Positions 40,184 to 49,554 of a stretch of DNA of 61,128 nucleotides are shown here, piece after piece. How positions within the stretch are numbered: the stretch's first letter is position 1; every line of letters starts with the position of its first letter. The position numbers were made by a program, and so were the translations under genes. The stretch spans positions 1 to 61,128 of the forward strand of contig CAJUCG010000001.1 of NCBI GenBank assembly GCA_910585065.1, written 5' to 3'. The notes beneath the pieces were generated by a model. It did not search any database. It was not told the origin of the DNA and worked only from the letters and a program-made list of their open reading frames with translations. This DNA comes from an uncultured Lachnospiraceae bacterium (GTDB lineage Bacteria > Bacillota > Clostridia > Lachnospirales > Lachnospiraceae).

Positions 40184-41773
40184 CTATGCCGTGTAGTCTA
40201 CCTGGTTTCCACTTCGCTCCATCAGATCAGCAGCGATCTGCTCTGCTTCCGACATCCCCTGCGGCAAGCCACCATCATTTATGGACTCGTCAAAGCGAAG
40301 ACCTCTTCTGCCTCTCTGTCTGTTCTCCTGGCCACCATTATTTGCCGCGGCACCGCCGTTTTGGGTAAAATCAAAATTGGAAACTGTCACTTCGATCGCC
40401 TCAACCTTAAGTCCCTGGCTCTCCAAATTTTCGCGAAGCACCACCATCTGGCTTTGGATCGCTTCTTTTGCCACCTCATTCTGCGCCGTAAAATGCGCGG
40501 TCAGTGCCCCATGTCTTGAGACGAGGTTTAGGGTTACTCTCCCAAGGCTTTCCGGCGTTAAAGAAATCTCCATCGAAGTCTGCTTATCACTTAATACCAC
40601 ACGCACCTTCTCCAAGATCTGATCTGCCACCGCCCGAACCTGCTCAGCTTTTGAGAGCTGTGCAAACTCTGCCTCGTCCGTCTTCGCCGCATCCGCAACG
40701 AAATTTAAGAATTGATCTCCCAGTGTGGCTTGACCCGGCTTCACATCACTTCTCGTCCCATGACTGTCAGTATGATCGGAAAGACTCTCTTTTGCTGCCT
40801 CCCCGCTCTCTCTTACCGCTTCAAAAGTAAATCCTGTCTCCTTTTGCCCCTGCACCTCTCCCTTTAGCATATCATCGCCAAGTTCTTTCTCTGATTGTTT
40901 CCCAGTATTTTCCACTTTGGTTTCCACAACCTTTTCGTCCGGATTTGCGGTTTTTGCCAGAACTTGTGCAAAATCCGATTCCTCCGCATCTCCAGCGGCC
41001 TTTTGTGACAGGAGAGCATCCTCTTCTCCCAGTTTAGGAATTTCCACCGTCTGGGAAAGTTCTGAGAGATCAGTTTGAATTTCCTCCGCCTTTGCAAGCA
41101 AATCCTTCAGAGTATTCATTGCGGACTCATTGGTCAGCAGTCCCATCGGATCGCCGCCACATTCTGCGTTTACAACAAGTTGCTGTAAAAGCTGCGGCTG
41201 TAACATCCCCTGCATATTGGTTCCCATCTGCTCTAAGAGTTGTTCTAACTCCTCCTCGTCCATCTGCAGCGAATCCATAATTGCCTGTTTTAACTCGCCG
41301 AGTTTCTGCATCTCCAAAATCTTTGATGCCTCACGAAAAAGTTTTAAGCTTTTGACAAAGCTGGTATCAAGCACCGAATTCTCCCCGGAATCCGAAGACA
41401 CCAGATCCCCAGAAAGCACTGGCTCATCCGGCAGTTCGCCCTCCGGCATATCCCCCGGTTTCTCTCCCTGCTGTACTTTTCCTTCAACTCCCTGTGGATT
41501 CTCTTTTGTTTCCTGCGTCATCTCAGGTGCTTTTGCTACTTCCCTCTCGCTGCCCACATCTTTTGCCGACGATGCATTTGTCGTCTGTGCGCGGCTTTCC
41601 TGCGCGCGCTCCACCTTTGTCTGGGCGGTAGAAGAGACCTTTTTCGAGGAAGCACTCGCGGACATCATATCGGAAAAAGAAGTGCCGCCCGCAGTGCGAT
41701 TGCCTGCGCGTGTCCCCACGGATGCCACTTTTACAGAGCGCGGTCCCGCTACTTGTACTCCTGATGTTGTCAT
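40184..41773 (-). CDS. fliK: Flagellar hook-length control protein FliK
   Basis: 529 residues. A long low-complexity, Gln/Glu/Ser-rich ruler region makes up the first 370 residues (SASASSKKVSSTAQTKVERA). The globular C-terminal FliK domain follows (about 375-480) with LEKVRVVLSDKQTSMEISLT, PESLGRVTLNLVSRHGALTA and HFTAQNEVAKEAIQSQM. The end has an Asn/Gly/Arg-rich tail. Exported; measures hook length and signals FlhB to switch. GGAGG precedes the ATG. Confidence 0.93.
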   Translation of the reverse strand: MTTSGVQVAGPRSVKVASVGTRAGNRTAGGTSFSDMMSASASSKKVSSTAQTKVERAQESRAQTTNASSAKDVGSEREVAKAPEMTQETKENPQGVEGKVQQGEKPGDMPEGELPDEPVLSGDLVSSDSGENSVLDTSFVKSLKLFREASKILEMQKLGELKQAIMDSLQMDEEELEQLLEQMGTNMQGMLQPQLLQQLVVNAECGGDPMGLLTNESAMNTLKDLLAKAEEIQTDLSELSQTVEIPKLGEEDALLSQKAAGDAEESDFAQVLAKTANPDEKVVETKVENTGKQSEKELGDDMLKGEVQGQKETGFTFEAVRESGEAAKESLSDHTDSHGTRSDVKPGQATLGDQFLNFVADAAKTDEAEFAQLSKAEQVRAVADQILEKVRVVLSDKQTSMEISLTPESLGRVTLNLVSRHGALTAHFTAQNEVAKEAIQSQMVVLRENLESQGLKVEAIEVTVSNFDFTQNGGAAANNGGQENRQRGRRGLRFDESINDGGLPQGMSEAEQIAADLMERSGNQVDYTA

Positions 41774-41863
41774 CCCATTCCTCCTTTCAAAAAATGTTTT
41801 GCCTTGTATTTATGAAACGGTTTCCCGGTTTCACCATACCTTAGAAAGGAAATGAACTTCTCC

Positions 41864-42649
41864 CTATCTTCCTAACTGCTGTCTTATCGAATTCATCTTT
41901 TCCTCGTTAATATCTGCAATTACCTGCATAACATGAGCCGCGTAGAGCGTATCCATCTTCTCTAAGATTGCCGCACTCTCCGTTGTCTTCATACATAACA
42001 GATACTGCGCCACTAAATTGATACTCGCGTTCATCTCCTCTAGGATCGCCGCCGCATTGCCTGGCTTCATCTTTGCAAGGCGATTTGCTTCCTCCTTGAT
42101 CAAATCATCATATTCTAACAATTCTAACACCTGACGGTAAATTTCCTCCGCCGTTGTCGGATTGATCTCCTCGTAAAATTTGCGGTACTCCTCCACATCG
42201 GGAGCCTGATCATTAAAGACGACATTCCGGTCAAATTCTTCCACGCGCTTGGCAAAGGCCAACTGATCATCTTCAAATACCTTGAGTCTTGCGTTCTCTG
42301 CCTGAAGTTCCGCAACCAATTTTGCATAGTCTGAACTTGAACTTGTCGCGGCATCTAACTGCGCCTCAAGTTCCTTAATTCGTGCTACCGCCTCTTCCAT
42401 TGTATCAAATGGATAGTTATTTTCCCAGGCCTCCTGCTCATCCGACACAGCGGGCAGGAGATATTTTAGCACTGGGACATCCTTTAACATCGGTCTTAGG
42501 CTTGTTCCAAGATTACCAACATCCATCTTTATCAAAAAGGCAAAGGTAATGATCCACATCAACAGAACTAATAAGATAATAATGAAGGTCACAAATTTTC
42601 CGCCGCCCTTCTTTTCTTCCCCGCCTGCGTTTTTATTTTTTTTTGCCAT
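41864..42649 (-). CDS. MotE/YlxF-type flagellar protein (MgtE N-like domain)
   Basis: 261 residues. A basic Lys/Gly-rich start (KNKNAGGEEKKGGGK) leads to one membrane helix (about 20-42, VTFIIILLVLLMWIITFAFL). A coiled coil follows (about 85-130, EEAVARIKELEAQLDAAT). The C-terminal MgtE-N-like helical domain has EANRLAKMKPGNAAAILEEM and TTESAAILEKMDTLYAAHVM. Located between fliJ and fliK like YlxF in Bacillus; MotE-type proteins act as chaperones for stator components. Confidence 0.88.
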   Translation of the reverse strand: MAKKNKNAGGEEKKGGGKFVTFIIILLVLLMWIITFAFLIKMDVGNLGTSLRPMLKDVPVLKYLLPAVSDEQEAWENNYPFDTMEEAVARIKELEAQLDAATSSSSDYAKLVAELQAENARLKVFEDDQLAFAKRVEEFDRNVVFNDQAPDVEEYRKFYEEINPTTAEEIYRQVLELLEYDDLIKEEANRLAKMKPGNAAAILEEMNASINLVAQYLLCMKTTESAAILEKMDTLYAAHVMQVIADINEEKMNSIRQQLGR

Positions 42650-42664
42650 TTGCGATGTTTCCTC

Positions 42665-43117
42665 CTATTCCACCGTCTCTGTTAATTTATGCCGGAAACT
42701 TACCAATTCGTCAATTTCTTTTTGTTCCTCGGCATTTAATTCTGCCAGATATCCCTGAAACGCTTTTTCTTTTAATTTCTCCTGTGTCTTGCGCTCCGCC
42801 ATCGCCTCGCGTAACCGGTGCATTGCCGCATCCACATTGTTCTGCGCCCTCTGTACCGCCATCTTCTGACGCTCAATAAAAATCTTCAATGTTTCCAGTG
42901 CGTCCTCCCCATGCCGTATAGTCATTATATTTAGATTCGCGCCCACCAATTCCCGCAGATTTGCCTCACAGTCCGCGCGCCGCAAATTAAGCGCGTCAAG
43001 TTTTTGCTCTTCCTCGTTTAATTTTGCCTGTGCCGCCGCATAGCGCGCCTTTTCCTGCTCTTCTAATTTCTCCTTGATATTGAGTACACTCTGCATTTTA
43101 TAGACAAATTTCTTCAA
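42665..43117 (-). CDS. fliJ: Flagellar export protein FliJ
   Basis: 150 residues, almost wholly coiled coil: FVYKMQSVLNIKEKLEEQEK at the start and LKEKAFQGYLAELNAEEQKE near the end. Start codon is TTG at 43117 with GTGGTGG just upstream. Stalk of the export ATPase that escorts chaperones and activates the gate. It follows fliI by 20 bases. Confidence 0.92.
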   Translation of the reverse strand: MKKFVYKMQSVLNIKEKLEEQEKARYAAAQAKLNEEEQKLDALNLRRADCEANLRELVGANLNIMTIRHGEDALETLKIFIERQKMAVQRAQNNVDAAMHRLREAMAERKTQEKLKEKAFQGYLAELNAEEQKEIDELVSFRHKLTETVE

Positions 43118-43137
43118 TCAGACCACCACTTTTCTCT

Positions 43138-44442
43138 CTACGCCCCAAAAATCCCTTCTAGTTCCGACAAGGTCTCCTCAAGCGATACTTTTTCATCCGT
43201 CGCCTGACAAAGAAATGAATTTACCGCATCAATCTTTTCTATCGCATAATCAATATTTTTATTGCTCCCCGCCTTGTAAGCACCGATATTGATCAGATCT
43301 TCCGCCTCACTGTAGGTCGCCATCACCATTTTAAGCTGTCCCGCTGCTCTTTTATGATCTCTGTCTGCAATTGAACTCATCACACGCGAAATACTCTGCA
43401 AAATATCGATCGCCGGATAATGATTCTTGTGCGCGAGAGAGCGCGACAAAATAATATGCCCATCCAAAATTCCTCTCGCGGTATCCGCGATCGGCTCGTT
43501 AAAATCATCCCCATCGACAAGAACCGTGTAGAGTCCTGTAATGGAGCCATTTGCGTCGTTTCCGGCGCGCTCTAAAAGTTTTGGCATCTCCGAGTACACA
43601 CTCGGCGGATACCCTCTTGAAACTGGCGGCTCACCGCCCGCAAGTCCTATCTCTCTCTGTGCCATTGAAAAGCGCGTCAGAGAGTCCATCATCAGCAAAA
43701 CATCTTTTCCCTGATCTCTAAAATACTCCGCGATTGCCGTTGCTGTCTTCGCTGCCTTCTTGCGGATAAGTGCCGGCTTATCGGAGGTCGCAATCACAAG
43801 CACCGATCGCTTTAAGCCTTCCTCCCCAAGATCGCGCTCAATAAACTCCCTTACTTCGCGACCTCGTTCGCCGATCAGGGCGATCACATTGATATCCGCT
43901 TTGGTATTGCGCGCAAACATACCGAGCAGGGTACTTTTCCCCACGCCGCTGCCCGCAAAAATCCCAATTCTCTGCCCCTTGCCAAGCGTTAAAAGCCCAT
44001 CGACTGCCCTCACGCCAAGCGGCAGGATCTCCGAGATCAGCACGCGGTCGAGTGGGTCAGGAGCAGGAGCATCCACCGGGTAAGCATCACTTGTGACCAG
44101 TTCGCTGCCGTCAAGCGGTCTTCCAAGTCCGTCAAGCGATTTTCCCAAAAGCTGCGGTCCCACCCCGACAAGTAACGGCTCATGCATATTGATCACACTG
44201 CTTCCCACACCGATCCCGCTCACATCCTCATAGGGCATCAGCAGAAGCTTTCCCTCACGAAAGCCGATCACTTCCGCTCTGACCTGCACCCCTTCATCGC
44301 GTGAGCAGATCAGGCAGACATCGTTGATATTCGCATCCGGACCAAGTGATTCCACGGTCAGTCCCACAACTTTTGTCACTTTTCCCTTGGTATCGATATA
44401 TGATTTTGTGTAGAGCGACTCATATTTTGATAAATCAATCAT
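43138..44442 (-). CDS. fliI: Flagellar export ATPase FliI
   Basis: 434 residues. F1-beta-like: Walker A GSGVGKST in RIGIFAGSGVGKSTLLGMFA, Walker B VLLMMDSLTRFSMAQREI, and GEPPVSRGYPPSVYSEMPKL. An N-terminal beta-barrel domain and C-terminal helices complete the usual length. Unfolds and feeds export substrates to FlhA with FliH and FliJ. Six bases after fliH. Confidence 0.98.
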   Translation of the reverse strand: MIDLSKYESLYTKSYIDTKGKVTKVVGLTVESLGPDANINDVCLICSRDEGVQVRAEVIGFREGKLLLMPYEDVSGIGVGSSVINMHEPLLVGVGPQLLGKSLDGLGRPLDGSELVTSDAYPVDAPAPDPLDRVLISEILPLGVRAVDGLLTLGKGQRIGIFAGSGVGKSTLLGMFARNTKADINVIALIGERGREVREFIERDLGEEGLKRSVLVIATSDKPALIRKKAAKTATAIAEYFRDQGKDVLLMMDSLTRFSMAQREIGLAGGEPPVSRGYPPSVYSEMPKLLERAGNDANGSITGLYTVLVDGDDFNEPIADTARGILDGHIILSRSLAHKNHYPAIDILQSISRVMSSIADRDHKRAAGQLKMVMATYSEAEDLINIGAYKAGSNKNIDYAIEKIDAVNSFLCQATDEKVSLEETLSELEGIFGA

Positions 44443-44448
44443 CCGGTC

Positions 44449-45282
44449 TTATTCCTCTCTGCTCCCGGCAAGCATCTTCAGATCGCCTGCTAGGTTCTTT
44501 AGCTGCACATCAATACTACAATCAAAAATGCGGCTGTCCGTCTCAATGATACACTGTCCTTTCTGCATTGTTCCATCTTTTGTAATCTCAAGTACGGCTC
44601 CCTCTTTTAACTGCCCCAAAAGTTTTTCTTTCCCTAAATTTGCCACCGCAAAATCTTCCGGAGAGACATGAATCAGGTAGGTCATACTTGATCCAATCTC
44701 ATATAGTGCCTGTTCTATCAGGTAGGTGATCAGATCGGATTTCTCCTCTAAGAGAACTCCAGTCAATTTCCCCATAAGATGAATTAGAATCTCCACAAAA
44801 GCAGGTTCTAGCTCTCTTACCTGTCTCTCGTAAGCCTCCTTTGCCTCCTTAACTTCCCGCTCAAGCCGCACTTTCATTGTATCGTATTTTTCTTGCGCTT
44901 TCTTTTCTCCCTGCCGCAGACCATCATCGTAAGCCTGTTTTCGAATGCCATCCGCATCCGTCTGTGCCGCAGAGAGGATATTCTCCGCTTCCTCCCGCGC
45001 CTGTAAGAGCATATCCTGCGCTTCCTTTATCTTTTGTTCGGCTTCCTCTTTTTTTCTTGCAATCTCTAAAGCCTCTTCGTCCTCGGCTTTCTCCTCCTTA
45101 TCCTGCTGTGCAAAAAGCCCTAAGATTCCAGGCTTAAACTCCCCGTCCTCCTCCCCATCCCTTTTTACCTGTGCGCGCTTTTCCACAGCAAGGCGGGTAA
45201 ACCCGCCCTCCCGCAGATTTGAATCTATCGTGCGTATTTCCTGCGTATATGTAACAGCCGCCGCCTTGATCACATTAGACAA
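44449..45282 (-). CDS. fliH: Flagellar export ATPase regulator FliH
   Basis: 277 residues. Start taken as the TTG at 45282, giving MSNVIKAAAVTYTQEIR; GGAGGTG lies nine bases upstream inside fliG, and the two frames overlap by eight bases. Residues 60-170 are a charged helical stalk (EIARKKEEAEQKIKEAQDML); the C-terminal domain has LVRELEPAFVEILIHLMGKL-like (here VRELEPAFVEILIHLMGKLT) and VHVSPEDFAVA. Binds FliI and tethers it to the C ring. Confidence 0.92.
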   Translation of the reverse strand: MSNVIKAAAVTYTQEIRTIDSNLREGGFTRLAVEKRAQVKRDGEEDGEFKPGILGLFAQQDKEEKAEDEEALEIARKKEEAEQKIKEAQDMLLQAREEAENILSAAQTDADGIRKQAYDDGLRQGEKKAQEKYDTMKVRLEREVKEAKEAYERQVRELEPAFVEILIHLMGKLTGVLLEEKSDLITYLIEQALYEIGSSMTYLIHVSPEDFAVANLGKEKLLGQLKEGAVLEITKDGTMQKGQCIIETDSRIFDCSIDVQLKNLAGDLKMLAGSREE

Positions 45283-46288
45283 CGATCTCGTCACCTCCGC
45301 CTCTCGAAATTACAATCTCGCCGGAATCCTCAAGCTTGCGGATTACATTGACGATCTTTTGCTGTGCCTCCTCGACATCCTTCATGCGGACAGGCCCCAT
45401 ATAGTCCATATCCTCGCGGATCATCGTGACAAGACGCTTGGAGAGATTGTTAAAGATCGCCGTCTGCACTTCCTCCGTGGACGCTTTTAGTGCCACCGCA
45501 AGCTCGTTGTTGTCCACCTCACGCAGCACGCGCTGAATAGAGCGGTCGTCGAGCGTAAGAATATCCTCGAACACAAACATCTTTTTGCGGATCTCGTCGG
45601 CAAGCTCTGGCTCCTCGATCTCCAAATTTTCCATAATATGTTTCTCTGTCCCGCGATCCACGGTATTTAAGATCTCCACGATCGCGTCCACGCCACCAGC
45701 AATAGTGTAATCCTGGTTTACTAGCGCGGAGAGTTTGCGCTCAAGCACTCGCTCCACTTCCTTTAACACATCCGGGGAAGTGCGATCCATCTGTGCGATA
45801 CGCTTGGCAACATCCGCCTGCTTATCGGGCGCGAGTGCCCCGATAATTGCCGCCGCCTGCGCACTTGGCAGATAGGATAAGATAAGAGCGATCGTCTGCG
45901 GGTGTTCATCCTGGATAAAGGTAAGCAGCTGGCTTGCCTCCGCCTTGCGGATAAACTCGAATGGACGCACCTGCAAGGAGGCGGTCAATTTTCCAATAAC
46001 CTCGCGCGCTTTCTCCGGACCTAGAGCCTTCTCCAGCAAATCCTTCGCGTAGCCAATACCGCCCTCCGCGATATACTGCTGTGCCAAGCACACCTGATAA
46101 AACTCATCTAAAACAGCTTCCTTTGTACTCTGTGATATGCTTCTGGTATTGGCAATCTCAAGCGTGAGCTGTTCAATCTCTTCTTCCTTCAAATGTTTAA
46201 ATATTTTTGAGGAGCGTTCAGGCCCCAGCGAAATCAGCAGTATCGCTGTCTTTTGCAAACCTGAGAGTTCATCCCCTTCTTTTGCCAT
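45275..46288 (-). CDS. fliG: Flagellar motor switch protein FliG
   Basis: 337 residues. Armadillo-like domains with KTAILLISLGPERSSKIFKH, then the EHPQT motif QDEHPQTIALILSYLPSAQA, and the torque-generating C-terminal domain with LTLDDRSIQRVLREVDNNEL, VALKASTEEVQTAIFNNLSK and MDYMGPVRMKDVEEAQQKIV. Connects the MS ring to the stator. Its stop overlaps the fliH start. Confidence 0.98.
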   Translation of the reverse strand: MAKEGDELSGLQKTAILLISLGPERSSKIFKHLKEEEIEQLTLEIANTRSISQSTKEAVLDEFYQVCLAQQYIAEGGIGYAKDLLEKALGPEKAREVIGKLTASLQVRPFEFIRKAEASQLLTFIQDEHPQTIALILSYLPSAQAAAIIGALAPDKQADVAKRIAQMDRTSPDVLKEVERVLERKLSALVNQDYTIAGGVDAIVEILNTVDRGTEKHIMENLEIEEPELADEIRKKMFVFEDILTLDDRSIQRVLREVDNNELAVALKASTEEVQTAIFNNLSKRLVTMIREDMDYMGPVRMKDVEEAQQKIVNVIRKLEDSGEIVISRGGGDEIVV

Positions 46289-46331
46289 CGAATCTTCCCC
46301 CTTCCTGCCCTTTTTCTAAATTAAAGACTAA

Positions 46332-47936
46332 TTAACCCCAATCATCGCTGAGCCAGTTGCGCAAAAGCGCGGCAACCGCCTCCGGATTTTCGTCCACAAA
46401 TTTCTCGATCATGCGCTTTGTTTCTGAACTCTCGCCAAATTCCAGATCTTCGAGCGACTGATTTTCCTTCGTGGTCGCAAGAAGCTTCTCCACTGAAAGC
46501 TCCGGCTCTGTCTCGATCACTTCCTCCGGCTTGGATACGCGGAAGACTACGAAGATTAACAGACCGATAATAATGACAAAGAGCAGAATTGTAAGGATCA
46601 GGTTCCAATTAAACCCTTCCTCCGGCAGCTCGACATAATTCGGAATCTCAATAATGCGGATCGCAAGGCGAGTCACATCAATTCCTGTCGCCATTGAGAA
46701 AGCCTCAAGATAGTCCGCAATAAGTTCCTCATCCGTTATCTGTACTGGCTGACTGTTGCGGATCTTGTACTCCTCGTAGGTCATCTCCCCCAAAAGCCCA
46801 AGCACCTCAAGATCTCTCTCCGAGTACTGGCGAACGCGCTTTAACACGATCGCCCCGCTGCTGTTCTCCTTTAAAATATTCAAACTGCGCATTGTGCGCG
46901 TGGTTCTCTCACTTGGCAGATACTGAATCTTAGTCGACTCATACGAGCTGCTGCCCGTGCCGTTGGTCTGAATATAGTAATCATTCTCATCATTGGAATC
47001 CGTGCCCGGAATATCCGCAGTTCCAGCAGTATTCTCCGAAGCAACGTGTTCATAGATACTTTGCAGACCCTGCTCCTGCCCATCAGCTGGCAGATATTCA
47101 TGCAGATACTCCTCAATGCGATCGTAGTTGATATCGAGATTAAACTCCGCATCCACATAGTCAAATCCCAGAAAAAGCCCATAGCGTTGTACCGCATCAC
47201 GGTAAAAATTATTTGTCTGTACCCACTGCTCATGCTGGGTGTTTAGGGAGGCGGTCTGTTCGTCCTCAGGTCCGCTGTAGAGCATCTTTCCATGTTGGTC
47301 AATAATCTTTACGCTCTCAAGCGTCTTGTTGCCGAGTGCGTTCGCCACTGTGACTGCGATCCCCTCCGGTGCTACAGCAGTATTAAATTTTGAATTGATG
47401 GTCAAAAAGATAGAACACTGAATCTCTTTATTCTCATCCAGGATTGTCGAGGTACGGTCAATCGGAATATAGCGAACCTGTGCATCATCCACACCATCAA
47501 AATTCCTTATGTAACTCTCAAGCTCCGCCATCGTGTACTCGGCGGATTTTAAGTTCTTCTCGTAGTTCGTCGTACTCATATCGCTCTCTAAGAGCTGTTC
47601 TAGTGTTACCCGGCCCTCCTGCATCAGCGAACTTCCAACGATCGCATAATTTGCCTCCACCGTCTTTGTCGAGTCCACATAGATCGTCACACTGTCGTCC
47701 GCAATTTTATGTGCAATACCGGATTCCGTCAGGAGCTGATCCACGGACTTCGCCACACCGACATCCTCAAAGGTACGCCAGCGCGTATAGGTTGTGCGCC
47801 CAAAAAAGTACGCCAACAAGAGAAGCATAATCACCACAGCACCCACCGTGCTTAAGATAATCGTCTTCTGCTTTTTGGTGTACTTATTCCACATCTCCAA
47901 TATTTTGTTTAATAATTGTTTAAACCTGTCCTGCAT
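46332..47936 (-). CDS. fliF: Flagellar MS-ring protein FliF
   Basis: 534 residues. N-terminal membrane helix (TIILSTVGAVVIMLLLLAYF), RBM ring-building domains, a variable beta-collar part (about 280-350, with SGAIVLKRVRQYSERDLEVL nearby), and a second membrane helix near the C-terminus (LILTILLFVIIIGLLIFVVF). The extreme C-terminus (FVDENPEAVAALLRNWLSDD) binds FliG. The MS ring is the first structure assembled. Confidence 0.97.
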   Translation of the reverse strand: MQDRFKQLLNKILEMWNKYTKKQKTIILSTVGAVVIMLLLLAYFFGRTTYTRWRTFEDVGVAKSVDQLLTESGIAHKIADDSVTIYVDSTKTVEANYAIVGSSLMQEGRVTLEQLLESDMSTTNYEKNLKSAEYTMAELESYIRNFDGVDDAQVRYIPIDRTSTILDENKEIQCSIFLTINSKFNTAVAPEGIAVTVANALGNKTLESVKIIDQHGKMLYSGPEDEQTASLNTQHEQWVQTNNFYRDAVQRYGLFLGFDYVDAEFNLDINYDRIEEYLHEYLPADGQEQGLQSIYEHVASENTAGTADIPGTDSNDENDYYIQTNGTGSSSYESTKIQYLPSERTTRTMRSLNILKENSSGAIVLKRVRQYSERDLEVLGLLGEMTYEEYKIRNSQPVQITDEELIADYLEAFSMATGIDVTRLAIRIIEIPNYVELPEEGFNWNLILTILLFVIIIGLLIFVVFRVSKPEEVIETEPELSVEKLLATTKENQSLEDLEFGESSETKRMIEKFVDENPEAVAALLRNWLSDDWG

Positions 47937-47954
47937 GGAATATTACCCCAATCA

Positions 47955-48269
47955 TTAGAATTGTAACTGCATCAGCTCTTTGTAGGCATCCAGAACGGCA
48001 TTCCGCACTGCAACGGTATACTGCAGAGACATATTGGCTTTTGTCTGCGCCACCTGTACATCCGTCGTCGAATTTTTAAAACCCATCATGTAGGAAAGTT
48101 CTTCCTCTCTTGCGGCATTGGTTAGATTGTTTGTCTCGCGCAGCATCTCGAGCGCGGATTGAAACAGTGATTCAAACGCCGTGTTTTTTTGTGTCGTCTC
48201 CTTTGGTTTCTCCCAACTCGCGGTGTAATCTTCGATCCTGTTGATCGCACCTATTGATGTAAAGTCCAT
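47955..48269 (-). CDS. fliE: Flagellar MS-ring-rod adaptor FliE
   Basis: 104 residues from the second ATG (48269), which has GGAGA seven bases upstream; the first ATG two codons earlier leaves no room for a ribosome site. C-terminal family features: ELSYMMGFKNSTTDVQVAQT, KANMSLQYTVAVRNAVLDAY and KELMQLQF. Joins FliF to the rod. Confidence 0.96.
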   Translation of the reverse strand: MDFTSIGAINRIEDYTASWEKPKETTQKNTAFESLFQSALEMLRETNNLTNAAREEELSYMMGFKNSTTDVQVAQTKANMSLQYTVAVRNAVLDAYKELMQLQF

Positions 48270-48323
48270 TGCCATTCTCCATTCTTGACCATTTTACGGT
48301 TCTATTTTTCCCTTCTTATCGCC

Positions 48324-48779
48324 TTAACCCTTACCAACTTCAAGACCCTTTAACAACATATTTTTTGTCGCGTTAAACGCTGTGATATTCGCCTCATAAG
48401 CGCGCGAAGCATCAATTAGGTTCGTCATCTCCGTCACCGAATTGATGTTTGGCTGTGTTACATATCCGTCCTCATCCGCATCAGGATTGCCAGGCTCATA
48501 AACCTTTCTCAGCGGCGTGGCATGATCTTCCACAATCGCTGTCACCTTCACTCCGTTGCCGATAAGATCCGTCGCGTTATCCTGCTGACTCATCATCAGC
48601 ATACTTGAAAAGGTATCGTACCCCTTCGTCTGAAAAAGCACGGTCTTTCGTCGAAATACATTCCCATTCTCATCTCTTGTCGTGTTGACATTTGCAAGGT
48701 TCTGCGCGATCGTGTCCATGCGCACACGCTGCGCAGTCAATCCGCTTGCACTGATATTGAGCGCGTCAAAACTTCCCAT
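48324..48779 (-). CDS. flgC: Flagellar proximal rod protein FlgC
   Basis: 151 residues. Rod N-terminus GSFDALNISASGLTAQRVRM, DTIAQNLANVNTTRDENGNV; C-terminus VTEMTNLIDASRAYEANITA and KNMLLKGLEVGKG. Exported rod subunit. GGAGG lies upstream; 36 bases after flgB. Confidence 0.97.
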   Translation of the reverse strand: MGSFDALNISASGLTAQRVRMDTIAQNLANVNTTRDENGNVFRRKTVLFQTKGYDTFSSMLMMSQQDNATDLIGNGVKVTAIVEDHATPLRKVYEPGNPDADEDGYVTQPNINSVTEMTNLIDASRAYEANITAFNATKNMLLKGLEVGKG

Positions 48780-48815
48780 TTACATCCTCCTTTTCCCGTT
48801 TTCTTTTTCCCTTCC

Positions 48816-49214
48816 TTAATTTCTATTTAATACCATTCGGATTCGCGCAAATTCCTGCGTCATTGAATCGAGCAATGTGTAATAGCGGATCGAGTTCTGT
48901 GCCAAATTTGCATTTTCCACATCCACATCCACATTATTTTCATCCAGTCGGTAACTCAGTTCCCTCTGATCTACGTAGGTTGTCGTCTTTAGATTGGCGA
49001 GATCAACACCTGCCACTGCCTTATCCATAAAGACCTGTGTCCCTGCGCTTGCAAGCTCCTTCTTTAAATACTCTTCAAATCGGATATCGCTGCGCTTAAA
49101 TCCCGGCGTACTCACATTTGCAAGATTGTTGTTCAAAACGGTGTTCCGCACCCAGCTCGCATTCGCCGCCTGGTTAAGCACATTTATGTAATTGTAGAGA
49201 TCGGAACCTATCAT
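48816..49214 (-). CDS. flgB: Flagellar proximal rod protein FlgB
   Basis: 132 residues. LNQAANASWVRNTVLNNNLA and NVSTPGFKRSDIRFEEYLKK at the N-terminus, ENANLAQNSIRYYTLLDSMT at the C-terminus. First gene of the fla/che operon. AAAGGATGATGAC precedes the ATG. Promoter 68-96 bases upstream. Confidence 0.97.
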   Translation of the reverse strand: MIGSDLYNYINVLNQAANASWVRNTVLNNNLANVSTPGFKRSDIRFEEYLKKELASAGTQVFMDKAVAGVDLANLKTTTYVDQRELSYRLDENNVDVDVENANLAQNSIRYYTLLDSMTQEFARIRMVLNRN

Positions 49215-49281
49215 GTCATCATCCTTTCAAATTTTTAAATTTATGTCTATGTTTACCTACAGCACAAATTACATACATTAT

Positions 49282-49310
49282 ATTATAGTCAGTTCAAAGG
49301 AAAAAAACAA
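49282..49310 (-). promoter_or_regulatory. Sigma-A promoter of the fla/che operon
   Basis: Minus strand: -35 TTGTTT (49305-49310), 17-base spacer, perfect -10 TATAAT (49282-49287), leaving a leader of about 60 bases before flgB. The 340-base codY-flgB gap is otherwise AT-rich and holds no ORF I can support; it also has a TATAAT at 49488-49493 without a good -35. Confidence 0.75.
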
Positions 49311-49330
49311 GTAATATTTCAATTTTCTTT

Positions 49331-49345
49331 AATATTCAGAATTTT
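49331..49345. promoter_or_regulatory. Possible CodY-binding site upstream of flgB
   Basis: AATATTCAGAATTTT differs at three of 15 positions from the CodY consensus AATTTTCWGAAAATT. It lies about 20 bases upstream of the -35 of the fla/che promoter and next to codY. Mismatch level makes it a candidate only. Confidence 0.4.
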
Positions 49346-49554
49346 TCTTCATTTTTGCGACTCCTCCCCCGAAATTATCACGCATTTTTTACAAATGTTA
49401 GTACAATTGGAAAAAAAGAACAAAGAGATAGACGAAAAATACCCTCGTCATGACAAATCCCTTTGTTCCGACACAATCCATTTCCATATTATAGAAGATC
49501 CACTTTACCTAAACTTCCCATTTCTTTTTGACATTTTATATTATGCTGCACTTT

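Noticed and set aside
41130..41855. 241-residue plus-strand ORF antisense to fliK
   Set aside because: Composition mirrors the low-complexity ruler of FliK (Ser/Cys/Pro-rich); no signals of its own.
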